A DNA stretch of 35,214 nucleotides from CAZVAR01 sp964625225 (lineage in GTDB: Bacteria > Pseudomonadota > Alphaproteobacteria > JAJUGE01): assembly GCA_964625225.1 (NCBI GenBank), contig CAZVAR010000020.1, positions 1 through 35,214 of the forward strand, written 5' to 3'. Shown here piece by piece: positions 1 to 7,732 of this stretch. The notes under the pieces are model-generated. The model saw nothing but the letters and a program-made list of their open reading frames with translations, ran no database searches and had not been told where the DNA came from. Made by a program: the position numbers and the translations under genes. Each line of letters starts with the position of its first letter. Position 1 is the stretch's first letter.

Positions 1-1
1 C

Positions 2-2107
2 AGGGTCGCGCGCCATCACGGAATCGATCTCTCGGTCGAGCGGCTGCTGCACGACTACGCGGTCGGTGACGAGCCGGTCACCCCCGAGCGGCTGGTCCGC
101 ATGGCTCGCGATGCCGGCCTGCGCGCAAGGCATCTGCGCCTGCGGCGGCGCGATCTCGAATGCGCCGGCGATGCCTATCCGTTCCCGATCCGCCTGACCA
201 ACGGGAACTGGGTGGTTCTGCTGGCGAGCCGGGAGCGCGCCGGCGAGACCGAGTTCCTCGTTTCCGACCCGCTCGCCGAGGTCGACGAGCCGTTCGTGGT
301 CACCGAAGCGGCGCTGGCCGACCGTTGGGACGGCCACGCTCTGCTGATGAAGCGGGCCCGCCGGATCGGTGATCCGGACCAACCGTTCGGCGTTCTGTGG
401 TTCTTCCCGGAGCTGCTGCGCCAGCGCCGCCTGCTGTTGGACGTCGCCTTGGCCGTGGTCTTCCTTTACGGAATCGGGCTGGCCACGCCGATCTTCTTCC
501 AGATCGTCATCGACAAGGTCCTCGTCCATCAGACCTATACGACGCTCACGGTGTTGAGCATCGGGATCGTCCTGGCGCTGCTGTTCGATGCCGCCTTCAC
601 CTTCCTGCGTCGCTATCTGTTGCTGTACGCCACCAATCGGATCGAGATCCGGGTGGCCACGCGGACCTTCCGACATCTGTTGAGCCTACCCGTCGGCTTC
701 TTCGAAAGCGCGCCGGCGGGAGTATTGGTCAAGCATATGCAGCAGGGGACCCGCATCCGCGAGTTCCTCACGGGGCGGCTCTTTCTGACCCTACTCGATG
801 CCCTGTCCCTGTTCGTCTTCGTTCCCGTCCTGCTGCTCTACAGCCTGCCGCTGACGCTGATCGTCCTCGGCTTCACGGTGTTCATCGCGGCGACCGTCGG
901 TCTCCTCATCGGCCCATTCCGCCGTCGCCTGCGGACCCTCTACGAGGCGGAAGCCGAACGGCAGGGCCTGCTGGTGGAGAGCATCAGCGGAATGCGGACG
1001 ATCAAGTCGATGGCGATGGAACCCCTGCAGGGGCAGCGCTGGGACGACCGGTCGGCGGAGGGCGTGCGAGCGCGGTTCGACGTCGAGAAGGTGTCCAGCG
1101 TGGCACAGGCGGCTACGGGCCTTCTGGAGAAGCTGATGGTCGTCGCGATCATCGCCTTCGGCACCCTGCTGGTGTTCGACGGCGCCCTGACCGTCGGCGC
1201 GCTGGTGGCCTTCAACATGCTCGCCGGCCGGGTGTCGGGTCCGCTGGTTCAGATCGTCACCATGGTGCACGAGTATCAGGAGGTGGCGCTCTCGGTGCGG
1301 ATGCTGGGCGAGGTCATGAACCGCCGTCCGGAGCGCGACGGACGCGCCCGCGGCGTCCGGCTGCCGGTGACCGGACGGATCGAGTTCGAGAATGTGAGCT
1401 TCCGCTACGGCGCCGAGGGGGCGCCGGCGCTCGACGACGTGTCCTTCACGGTGCCGGCGGGCTCGATCCTCGGCATCGTCGGCCGCAGCGGATCGGGAAA
1501 GACCACCATCACCCGGCTGATCCAGGGCCTGTACCCGGTCCAGTACGGGGTCGTCCGCCTCGACGGCATCGATCTGCGCGAGATCGATCTGGTCCATCTG
1601 CGCCGGAACATGGGTGTGGTGCTCCAGGAAAGCTTTCTGTTCCGCGGTACGGTGCGCGAGAACATCGCGGGGCCGCGCCCGGACGCCAGCTTCGAGGAGG
1701 TCATCGCCGCTGCACGCCTCGCCGGCGCCGAAGAGTTCATCGAGCGGCTGCCGCGCGGGTTCGATACGTTCCTCGAGGAAAAGGCGGAGAACCTGTCGGG
1801 CGGGCAGCGGCAACGGCTGGCCATCGCGCGCGCCCTGATCCTGCAGCCGCGGCTGCTCATTCTCGACGAGGCGACGAGCGCACTCGATCCCGAGAGCGAA
1901 CTGATCGTCCGACAGAATCTCCGCCGGATCGCGCAGGGACGGACCGTGATCGTGGTCTCGCACCGGCTCTCCACGCTCGCCGACGCGGACGCCATCCTCG
2001 TGCTCGACCGCGGCCGCATCGTCGACATGGGGCGGCATGGCGACCTGCTGTCGCGCTGCACCGTCTACCGGCACCTCTGGAATCAGCAGACGAAGCGGGT
2101 CGCGTGA
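2..2107 (+). CDS. Type I secretion ABC transporter with degenerate C39-like domain (5' partial)
   Basis: HlyB/LapB-type exporter of the inner membrane that couples ATP hydrolysis to one-step secretion of a protein substrate. The frame is open to the first bases of the window, and the residues before the ATG at 101 (ending ...VTPERLVRM) read as the body of a C39-like domain, so the real start lies upstream. Where C39 peptidases carry a catalytic His before an aromatic residue, this protein has Asn-Trp (codons 206-211), so the domain is probably a non-cleaving substrate-docking domain. A six-helix ABC exporter membrane domain follows (about 430-1300), then the ATPase with Walker A GRSGSGKTT (near 1480-1510), signature LSGGQ (near 1795), Walker B LLILDEAT (near 1855-1875) and the H-loop SHRLST (near 1960). 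The downstream HlyD gene overlaps its stop. No secreted substrate or outer-membrane TolC-like gene is visible. Confidence 0.93.
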   Translation, partial: RVARHHGIDLSVERLLHDYAVGDEPVTPERLVRMARDAGLRARHLRLRRRDLECAGDAYPFPIRLTNGNWVVLLASRERAGETEFLVSDPLAEVDEPFVVTEAALADRWDGHALLMKRARRIGDPDQPFGVLWFFPELLRQRRLLLDVALAVVFLYGIGLATPIFFQIVIDKVLVHQTYTTLTVLSIGIVLALLFDAAFTFLRRYLLLYATNRIEIRVATRTFRHLLSLPVGFFESAPAGVLVKHMQQGTRIREFLTGRLFLTLLDALSLFVFVPVLLLYSLPLTLIVLGFTVFIAATVGLLIGPFRRRLRTLYEAEAERQGLLVESISGMRTIKSMAMEPLQGQRWDDRSAEGVRARFDVEKVSSVAQAATGLLEKLMVVAIIAFGTLLVFDGALTVGALVAFNMLAGRVSGPLVQIVTMVHEYQEVALSVRMLGEVMNRRPERDGRARGVRLPVTGRIEFENVSFRYGAEGAPALDDVSFTVPAGSILGIVGRSGSGKTTITRLIQGLYPVQYGVVRLDGIDLREIDLVHLRRNMGVVLQESFLFRGTVRENIAGPRPDASFEEVIAAARLAGAEEFIERLPRGFDTFLEEKAENLSGGQRQRLAIARALILQPRLLILDEATSALDPESELIVRQNLRRIAQGRTVIVVSHRLSTLADADAILVLDRGRIVDMGRHGDLLSRCTVYRHLWNQQTKRVA

Positions 2108-3513
2108 CCGAAGACCTCGAACGCCCCGAGCCGGCCAATGACTCGGCACCGTCCGACCAGGCGGAGCCGAAGCCTCCCGTGCCGCTGGGAAAGCGGCCCC
2201 GGCGCCCGCCCGCGCTGATCGCCTTTCAGGCCGACGCGCTGGAAATCGAGGAGCAGGAGCCGCCCGGACCCGCGCGCTACGCCCTCTACGGCATCATCGG
2301 CTTCATCATTGCGGCGGTGCTCTGGGCCGCCCTGTCCGAGGTGGATCAGGTCGTCACGGCCCAAGGCCGCCTCGTCACCAAGGAGGCGAACCTGGTCGTG
2401 CAGCCGCTGGAGACCTCGGTCATCCGCAGCGTCGACGTCGCTCCCGGCGATGTCGTCACCGCCGGCACCGCGCTCGCCACCCTCGATCCGACGGTCTCGG
2501 CGGCCGACGTGGACCAGCTCGAAGCACGGCGGATCGGCCTCACGGCGCGCGTCGAGCGCCTGACCGCCGAGGTCGAGGGCAAGGCATATCGTCCATCCCC
2601 GGGCAGCGGACCCGATGCCGCGCTGCAGTCGGAGATCCACCGCCAGCGCCGCGCCCATTACGACGCCCAGCTTCGCAAGTTCGATCAGGACCTCGCGGAA
2701 CTCGAGGCGAGCATGGCGACCAACCGAACCGACCAGAAGATCCTGGTCGACCGGCTGGCCGTCCTGAAGGAAATCGAGGGTATGCGCGCCGAGCTGCTGG
2801 CCAGGCAGACCGGATCGAAGCTGAACCTTCTCGAAGCCCGCCATCTCCGCCTGGAGCTCGACGGCGCGCTGGCGCATCTGCGCCAGCAGGAGAAGGAACA
2901 GCATCACCGCGCCCAGGCCCTGGAGGCCGAGCGCGACGCCTTCATCGAGGATTTCCGCCGGGCGGCCCTGGAGGAACTGGCCGAGGTCCGGGCCGAGCGT
3001 GACCGTATCGTCGAGGAACTGGAGAAGGCCCGGTTCCGACAGCAGATGGTCTACCTGACGGCACCGGCCGATGCGGTGGTGCTCGACGTTGCGGAACGGT
3101 CGGTCGGGTCCGTGGTCCGCGAGGCCGAGCCGCTGGTCACGCTGGTCCCGCTCGCCGCGCCCCTGGAAGCGGAGGTGGCCATCGACGCGTCCGATATCGG
3201 GCAGGTGGTGGCTGGGCAGACCGCCAGGATCAAGCTGAACGCGTACCCGTTCCAGAAACACGGGACGGCCGAGGGCATCGTCCGGATGGTCAGCGGCGAC
3301 GCCTTCGCACCGCAGGGCGAGACGATGCGCCCGCCCTTCTATCGCGCCCGGGTGGAAGTTACCGACATAGCCTTGCGCAACCTGCCGGAGACCTTCCGCA
3401 TTCTGCCGGGCATGACCTTGAGCGCGGAGATCCTGACCGGCCGGCGCACGGTGCTCTCATACTTCCTCTATCCGCTGATCCGCGGTTTGGACGAGAGCGT
3501 GCGCGAGCCCTGA
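2104..3513 (+). CDS. HlyD-family type I secretion membrane fusion protein
   Basis: Periplasmic adaptor that links the preceding ABC exporter to an outer-membrane channel. I chose the GTG at 2104 because it overlaps the exporter stop (GTGA), a coupling also seen elsewhere in this window, and gives 469 residues, a normal length. Order of parts: a Pro/Glu-rich cytoplasmic tail (1-57), one membrane anchor (about 59-77), a first lipoyl/barrel segment beginning SEVDQVVTAQGRL, a long charged coiled-coil hairpin (roughly 130-315), then the second lipoyl half and beta-barrel (TAPADAVVLDVAERSVGSVV, then AEVAIDASDIGQV), ending in the LPGMTLSAEILTGRRTVLSYFL-type C-terminus typical of HlyD proteins. The same frame is open far upstream of 2104, but that stretch lies over the exporter gene and is a shadow. 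Transcribed with the exporter. Confidence 0.93.
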   Translation: MTEDLERPEPANDSAPSDQAEPKPPVPLGKRPRRPPALIAFQADALEIEEQEPPGPARYALYGIIGFIIAAVLWAALSEVDQVVTAQGRLVTKEANLVVQPLETSVIRSVDVAPGDVVTAGTALATLDPTVSAADVDQLEARRIGLTARVERLTAEVEGKAYRPSPGSGPDAALQSEIHRQRRAHYDAQLRKFDQDLAELEASMATNRTDQKILVDRLAVLKEIEGMRAELLARQTGSKLNLLEARHLRLELDGALAHLRQQEKEQHHRAQALEAERDAFIEDFRRAALEELAEVRAERDRIVEELEKARFRQQMVYLTAPADAVVLDVAERSVGSVVREAEPLVTLVPLAAPLEAEVAIDASDIGQVVAGQTARIKLNAYPFQKHGTAEGIVRMVSGDAFAPQGETMRPPFYRARVEVTDIALRNLPETFRILPGMTLSAEILTGRRTVLSYFLYPLIRGLDESVREP

Positions 3514-3744
3514 GCCCGCCTCGCGGTCCGGCCCTGCAGTCCCGCCCTGCGGCCCGGCCCGGGGCGGCGGCAGTGGCAGCCCTGGCGGTCCGTGCTCAAC
3601 CCTCACCCCGGCACGGACATCCGATCACCGGCCGCCGGCCCCTGCGCCTTCGCACTTGAAGGCGGCTTCGCACTTGAAGAAGGCGGCAATGTGTTCCGAT
3701 ACTGCCGCGCATCCCACCGCCGATAGCGAGAGCTGAATCCCGCC
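3514..3744. other. Intergenic region with tandem dyad
   Basis: This 231-base spacer separates the secretion genes from the metabolic genes. The first 120 bases are very GC-rich without a clean terminator. The second half holds the tandem repeat annotated separately and presumably the promoter of the ThDP enzyme gene. I see no convincing -35/-10 pair and only a weak ribosome site (GAGAG, about 12 bases before the ATG). Confidence 0.6.
3647..3679. promoter_or_regulatory. Tandem dyad, candidate operator
   Basis: The 14-base unit CTTCGCACTTGAAG occurs exactly twice, at 3648-3661 and 3666-3679, with an 18-base period. Each copy is itself an inverted repeat (TTC, six bases, GAA), and the first extends to CCTTC/GAAGG. 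Two identical palindromic units about 65 bases ahead of the ThDP enzyme start look like paired binding sites for a dimeric regulator. No regulator gene is visible nearby, so the binding protein is unknown. Confidence 0.5.
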
Positions 3745-5421
3745 ATGCCCGACAACGTGCCCTCCAACAAGATCAGCGGCCGCAGCGCCTTCATCGAGAT
3801 CCTGAAGAGCGAAGGCGTCACGCAGATGTTCGGCAATCCCGGCACGACCGAGCTGCCGATCATGCACGCGCTGACCGATCATCCCGACATGGGCTACGTG
3901 CTCGGCCTGCAGGAATCGCTCGTCATCGCCATGGCCGACGGCTATGCACGCGCCTCGGGCCAGCTCCCGGCATGCAACGTCCATGTGGCGCCCGGGCTGG
4001 GCAATGCCATGGGCACGCTCTACACGGCCTACGTTTCCGGCACGCCGATGATCGTGACGGCGGGCCAGCAGGAGCAGGGGCACGGACTGACCGAACCGCT
4101 GCTCTACGCGCCGCTGGTGCCGATGGCGACCCCGGTGTCCAAATGGGCGACTGAGGTGACGCGGCTCGCCGACCTCCCGCGCATCATGCGCCGCGCCGCC
4201 AAGGTCGCCCTGACGCCGCCGACCGGGCCGGTCTTCATCTCCCTGCCCGGCGACATTCTCAACGATTTCGGCGCGATCGAGCTCGGCGAGCCGACGCGGG
4301 TCGAGGCGGCCGCCAGGCCGTCGGACGCGACCCTGCGCAAGCTCGCCGAGCGGATGCTGGCCGCGGAGAAGCCGGTGATCCTGGCCGGACACGAGATCGT
4401 CACCAGCGACGCCTTCGACGAGGCGGCGCAGTTCGCCGAGGCGCTCGGTGCGCCGGTCTATCAGCAGACGGTGGTGACGGGAGCGCATTTCCCCTCCGAG
4501 CACCCCCTGTTCCTGGGCCAGCTGTCGCGCGAGCAGAGACGCGTGCGCGAGCTGCTGACTCCCTTCGACATGCTGATCTGCATCGGCGCCGACGTGCTGC
4601 GCATGTCGGTCTACAGCGAGGTCGACCCGCTGCCGCCGCACATGAAGATCATCCAGCTCGGCCTGCGCGACTGGGAGATGGGTAAGAACTACCCGGCCGA
4701 GCTCGCCGTCCGCGCCGACGTCAAGGAGACGCTGCGGGTCCTGACGCCGCTGATCGCCGAGATGGGCGGCGAGGCCCGACGGGAGCGGGCCCGCGCGACG
4801 CTGGCGGCGGTGGCGCCCAACAACTGGTCCGCCGTCCGCGAGGCGCGGCGCAGGGCCGCGGCGGCAAAGGCCGACGCGCGGCCGATCGACCCCGACTGGC
4901 TGATGATGCGCCTGTGCGAGATGCTGCCGCAGGACGCCATCGTCGTCGACGAAGGCCTGACGACGGCCGCAAGTCTCAACGTCTATCTGCCCTACCGCGA
5001 CCGCTATTCCTACTTCGGCAATGCCAGCGGCGGCATCGGCTGGGGCATCGCCGCGGCCGTCGGTGTGCAGCTCGCCCAGCCGTCGCGCCGGGTCGTCGCG
5101 GTGATCGGTGACGGCAGCGCGATGTACAGCATTCAGGCGCTCTGGAGCGCGGCCAACAAGAAGCTGCCGGTCGTCTTCGTCCTCTGCAACAATGGCGGCT
5201 ACCGGATCATCAAGCAGCGCCTGAAGGCCTGGCACGGCAACGAGACCTTCATCGGCATGGACTTCCAGGAGCCGGGCATCGACGCGACCAGCATCGCCCG
5301 GGGGTTCGGCATGGCGGCCTACCGCGTCGAGGACGCCGCCTCGTTCGATGCGCGCTTCGGCGAGGCGCTGGCCGGCTCCGAGCCGGTTCTGCTGGAGGTC
5401 ATGGTGGAAGGGTCGGTCTGA
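3745..5421 (+). CDS. ThDP-dependent enzyme, benzoylformate decarboxylase/acetolactate synthase-like
   Basis: Cytoplasmic thiamine-diphosphate enzyme of 558 residues with the usual three-domain Pyr-central-PP arrangement. It aligns best by eye with benzoylformate decarboxylase: FGNPGTTELP matches FGNPGSNELP (active-site Ser becomes Thr34), the cofactor-activating glutamate is present in LGLQES (Glu57), and the first active-site histidine is kept in NVHVAPGLGNAMG (His80). The ThDP/Mg motif runs from GDGSA (455-459) to the NN pair (482-483). The second active-site histidine of benzoylformate decarboxylase is replaced (LRMSVY, Ser288), so the substrate is probably not benzoylformate. Glyoxylate carboligase lacks the activating glutamate, so despite the isomerase next door this is not a typical Gcl. 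Likely reaction: non-oxidative decarboxylation or carboligation of a 2-oxoacid, exact substrate unknown. First gene of a likely operon. Confidence 0.88.
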   Translation: MPDNVPSNKISGRSAFIEILKSEGVTQMFGNPGTTELPIMHALTDHPDMGYVLGLQESLVIAMADGYARASGQLPACNVHVAPGLGNAMGTLYTAYVSGTPMIVTAGQQEQGHGLTEPLLYAPLVPMATPVSKWATEVTRLADLPRIMRRAAKVALTPPTGPVFISLPGDILNDFGAIELGEPTRVEAAARPSDATLRKLAERMLAAEKPVILAGHEIVTSDAFDEAAQFAEALGAPVYQQTVVTGAHFPSEHPLFLGQLSREQRRVRELLTPFDMLICIGADVLRMSVYSEVDPLPPHMKIIQLGLRDWEMGKNYPAELAVRADVKETLRVLTPLIAEMGGEARRERARATLAAVAPNNWSAVREARRRAAAAKADARPIDPDWLMMRLCEMLPQDAIVVDEGLTTAASLNVYLPYRDRYSYFGNASGGIGWGIAAAVGVQLAQPSRRVVAVIGDGSAMYSIQALWSAANKKLPVVFVLCNNGGYRIIKQRLKAWHGNETFIGMDFQEPGIDATSIARGFGMAAYRVEDAASFDARFGEALAGSEPVLLEVMVEGSV

Positions 5422-5461
5422 CGCGGCCGTCCCGGCGGACACATTCAGGACGGAGCGGCCG

Positions 5462-6244
5462 ATGCCACGCTTCTGCGCCAATATCAGCCTGATGTTCACC
5501 GAGGTCCCGATGCTGGACCGCCCGGCCGCCGCAAGGCGAGCCGGGTTCACCGGGGTGGAGATATTGTCACCGTTCGACTTTCCGGCGGAGGATTGGGCGC
5601 GCGCCTGCCGCGCCGCCGGGGTCACGGTAGCAAACTTCAACGCACCGATCGGCGACCGCGACAAAGGCGAACTCGGGCTGGCCGGACTGCCCGGCCGGAC
5701 CGACGAGTTCCGCGCCAGCATCGCCCTCGCGCTCCGCTATGCCGAGGCGATGGGGGCGGAACGGGTGACCGTGCACGCGGGAACCGTGCCGGCCGGCGCG
5801 CGGCGCGAGGACTGCCTGGCCGTTCTGCCGGAGAACCTCGCCTGGGCGGCCGACCGCTTCGGGGAGGCCGGCGTCGTTTGCATGACCGAGGCACTGAACA
5901 GCACGGACCGGCCCGGCGCCCTCCTGCACCGGACCCGTGACGCGCTCGACGCGGTGCGCCGGGCCGGCCACCCCAACCTGAAGATCGAGGCCGACATCTA
6001 CCACATGGCCGTGATGGGCGAGGACATCCCGGCCATCCTGCGCGACGAGCGTGCCGACATCGCTCACGTTCAGTTCGCCGACGTTCCCGGCCGGAACGAG
6101 CCCGGCACGGGCGCGGTCGATTTCCCCGGGATCTTCCGGACACTCGACGCGATCGGCTTCGACGGCTGGGCCAGCGCCGAATATGTCCCGCGTGGCCGGA
6201 CCGAGGACGGTCTGGGCTGGTACGCTCCGTGGCGGATGGCCTGA
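5462..6244 (+). CDS. Hydroxypyruvate isomerase / 2-oxo-tetronate isomerase family protein
   Basis: TIM-barrel isomerase of the xylose isomerase-like AP-endonuclease-2 fold, 260 residues, the usual length for Hyi/OtnI. The four metal ligands known for the E. coli family are all present at the same numbers: Glu143 (MTEALN), Asp178 (EADIYH), Gln204 (HVQFAD) and Glu240 (SAEYVP), so an active enzyme is expected. The ATG at 5462 is preceded by AGGACGGAG and lies 40 bases after the ThDP gene stop. The frame is open further upstream, but only over that gene. Hyi converts hydroxypyruvate to tartronate semialdehyde; OtnI acts on 2-oxo-tetronates. The sequence alone cannot separate these two. The pairing with a ThDP enzyme recalls gcl-hyi operons, although the partner here is not a typical Gcl. 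Confidence 0.88.
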   Translation: MPRFCANISLMFTEVPMLDRPAAARRAGFTGVEILSPFDFPAEDWARACRAAGVTVANFNAPIGDRDKGELGLAGLPGRTDEFRASIALALRYAEAMGAERVTVHAGTVPAGARREDCLAVLPENLAWAADRFGEAGVVCMTEALNSTDRPGALLHRTRDALDAVRRAGHPNLKIEADIYHMAVMGEDIPAILRDERADIAHVQFADVPGRNEPGTGAVDFPGIFRTLDAIGFDGWASAEYVPRGRTEDGLGWYAPWRMA

Positions 6245-6276
6245 CCGGCACCGGAGAGGGCCTCGCGCCGAGCGTT

Positions 6277-6349
6277 ATCCTGCCAGGATTTCCGGGGGTG
6301 CTTCCGTCGGATCGAGGACCGCCGATCGCGCGGGCACGATGCCCGCGCG
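6277..6349 (+). terminator. Two intercistronic hairpins
   Basis: Between the isomerase and CoA-transferase genes are two perfect stem-loops. The first is ATCCT/AGGAT with a 3-base loop (6277-6289), followed by TTTCC. The second is a 10-base-pair stem CGCGCGGGCA/TGCCCGCGCG with loop CGA (6327-6349). The second lacks a T-run, so it may be an mRNA-stabilising or partial termination structure instead of a classical intrinsic terminator. Confidence 0.5.
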
Positions 6350-6396
6350 GGGGCAGTTAGCGTATCGCAGCAACGACAGTGGAAAGGCGGACAACC

Positions 6397-7596
6397 GTGC
6401 CGGGACCCTTCGACGGACTTCGCGTGGTCGATCTGACGACGGTCATCGTCGGACCTTATACGAGCCAATTCCTCGGCGACATGGGTGCCGACGTGGTCAA
6501 GGTCGAGCCGCCCGAGGGCGACATGTCCCGCCTGACCGGGCCGTCGCGGCACCCGGGAATGACCTCGCACTGGATGCAGACCAACCGTAACAAGCGCAGC
6601 ATCGTGCTGGATCTCAAGTCGCCGGCCGGGGCCGAGGCCATGCGGCGGCTGCTGCGGACGGCGGACGTGTTCGTCCACAATATGCGGCCGGAGCCGCTTG
6701 AGCGGCTCGGCCTCGACTATCCGCGGGTACGCGAGATCCGGCCGGATATCGTCTTCTGCAACATCTGGGGCTTCGGGCGACGGGGCCGCTATGCGGGGCG
6801 GGCAGCGTTCGACGACGTGATCCAGGGGGCCTCCGGCCTCGCAGCGCTGGAGGGCTTCGGCGGCAAGCCCGCGAAATACGTGCCGATGCTGATCGCCGAC
6901 AAGACGACGGCGCTGTTCGCCGCCTTCGGCATCGCGAGCGCCCTCTACCATCGCCGCGCGACCGGCGAAGGCCAGGAGGTCGAGGTGCCGATGTTCGAGA
7001 GCATGGTGTCGTTCACCATGCTCGAGCATCTTTGGGGGGAAAGCTTCGTGCCGCCGCTCGCGCCGCCCGGCTCCGAGCGCCATGCGACGCCCGAGCGCTG
7101 GCCCTATGCGACCTCCGATGGCTACATCTGCATTCTGCCGTCGAGCGACAAGCACTGGCAGGCGGTGTTCGAGGCCGCGGACCGCATGGACCTGCGCGAC
7201 GATCCGCGCTTCGCGAACCGCCGGACACGCATGGCCCATCGGCGCGAGGTGATGGCGGTCCTGGAGGAGATCATCAAAGACCGCCCGACCGCCTACTGGG
7301 CCGAGACGCTGGCCGCTGCCGGGGTGCCTTGCATGCCGATCGCCAGCCTGGAGCAGGTCGTGGCCGACCCGCACCTGCGCGAGGTCGGGTTCTGGCACGA
7401 GATGGAGCATCCGAGCGAAGGCCGCATCCGCCTGATGAACTCGCCGATCGGCCTCTCCGCCTCTCCGCCGTCCATCAATCGCCCCCCACCGCGCCTCGGC
7501 GAGCATACGCGCGACCTGCTCGCCGAGCTCGGTTATGCCCCCCAGGAGATCGAGGCCATGCTGGCGTCCGGTGCTGCACGGGCGGAGGAGCGATAG
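6397..7596 (+). CDS. CaiB/BaiF family III CoA-transferase
   Basis: Cytoplasmic enzyme that moves CoA between acids through an aspartyl anhydride intermediate. It starts with the family signature PFDGLRVVDLT..GPYTSQFLGDMGADVVKVEPP, and the catalytic aspartate lies in AAFDDVIQGASG (about residue 139). I chose the GTG at 6397 because an AAAGG sequence lies about nine bases upstream. A GTG at 6379 would add six residues. Length 399 is normal for the family. It follows the isomerase after 152 bases that contain two hairpins, so it may be expressed at a different level. Substrate is unknown. Together with a 2-oxoacid decarboxylase-like enzyme and an isomerase it suggests catabolism of an organic acid through a CoA ester, which is an inference from neighbourhood only. 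Confidence 0.9.
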   Translation: MPGPFDGLRVVDLTTVIVGPYTSQFLGDMGADVVKVEPPEGDMSRLTGPSRHPGMTSHWMQTNRNKRSIVLDLKSPAGAEAMRRLLRTADVFVHNMRPEPLERLGLDYPRVREIRPDIVFCNIWGFGRRGRYAGRAAFDDVIQGASGLAALEGFGGKPAKYVPMLIADKTTALFAAFGIASALYHRRATGEGQEVEVPMFESMVSFTMLEHLWGESFVPPLAPPGSERHATPERWPYATSDGYICILPSSDKHWQAVFEAADRMDLRDDPRFANRRTRMAHRREVMAVLEEIIKDRPTAYWAETLAAAGVPCMPIASLEQVVADPHLREVGFWHEMEHPSEGRIRLMNSPIGLSASPPSINRPPPRLGEHTRDLLAELGYAPQEIEAMLASGAARAEER

Positions 7597-7692
7597 GGGT
7601 CCGCATTCGAGCCGGCGACGATCGGACACTCAGATGCCACCGAGACGCCCCGAGCCGCCGGCACCGGCCCGACGCAGCGATCCGAGCCGTGA

Positions 7693-7708
7693 TCCTCGTT
7701 CGCGAGGA
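7693..7708. terminator. Bidirectional hairpin between convergent genes
   Basis: A perfect 6-base-pair stem TCCTCG/CGAGGA closes a TTCG loop in the 136-base space between the CoA-transferase (+) and a glycosyltransferase (-) that converge here. There is no T-run, so strength is uncertain, but the position fits a shared terminator. Confidence 0.5.
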
Positions 7709-7732
7709 CTACCCGGGAGGAGAGGCTGCCGG

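Noticed and set aside
397..2103. Long open frame upstream of the HlyD gene that would give a 1038-residue protein.
   Set aside because: It lies entirely over the exporter gene in another frame, with Arg/Pro/Gly-rich non-protein-like sequence. The HlyD gene starts at the GTG overlapping the exporter stop.
3625..5721. 698-codon open frame on the - strand.
   Set aside because: It is the antisense shadow of the ThDP enzyme gene. The composition is Asp/Arg/Gly-rich with no recognisable domain, as is common in GC-rich genomes.
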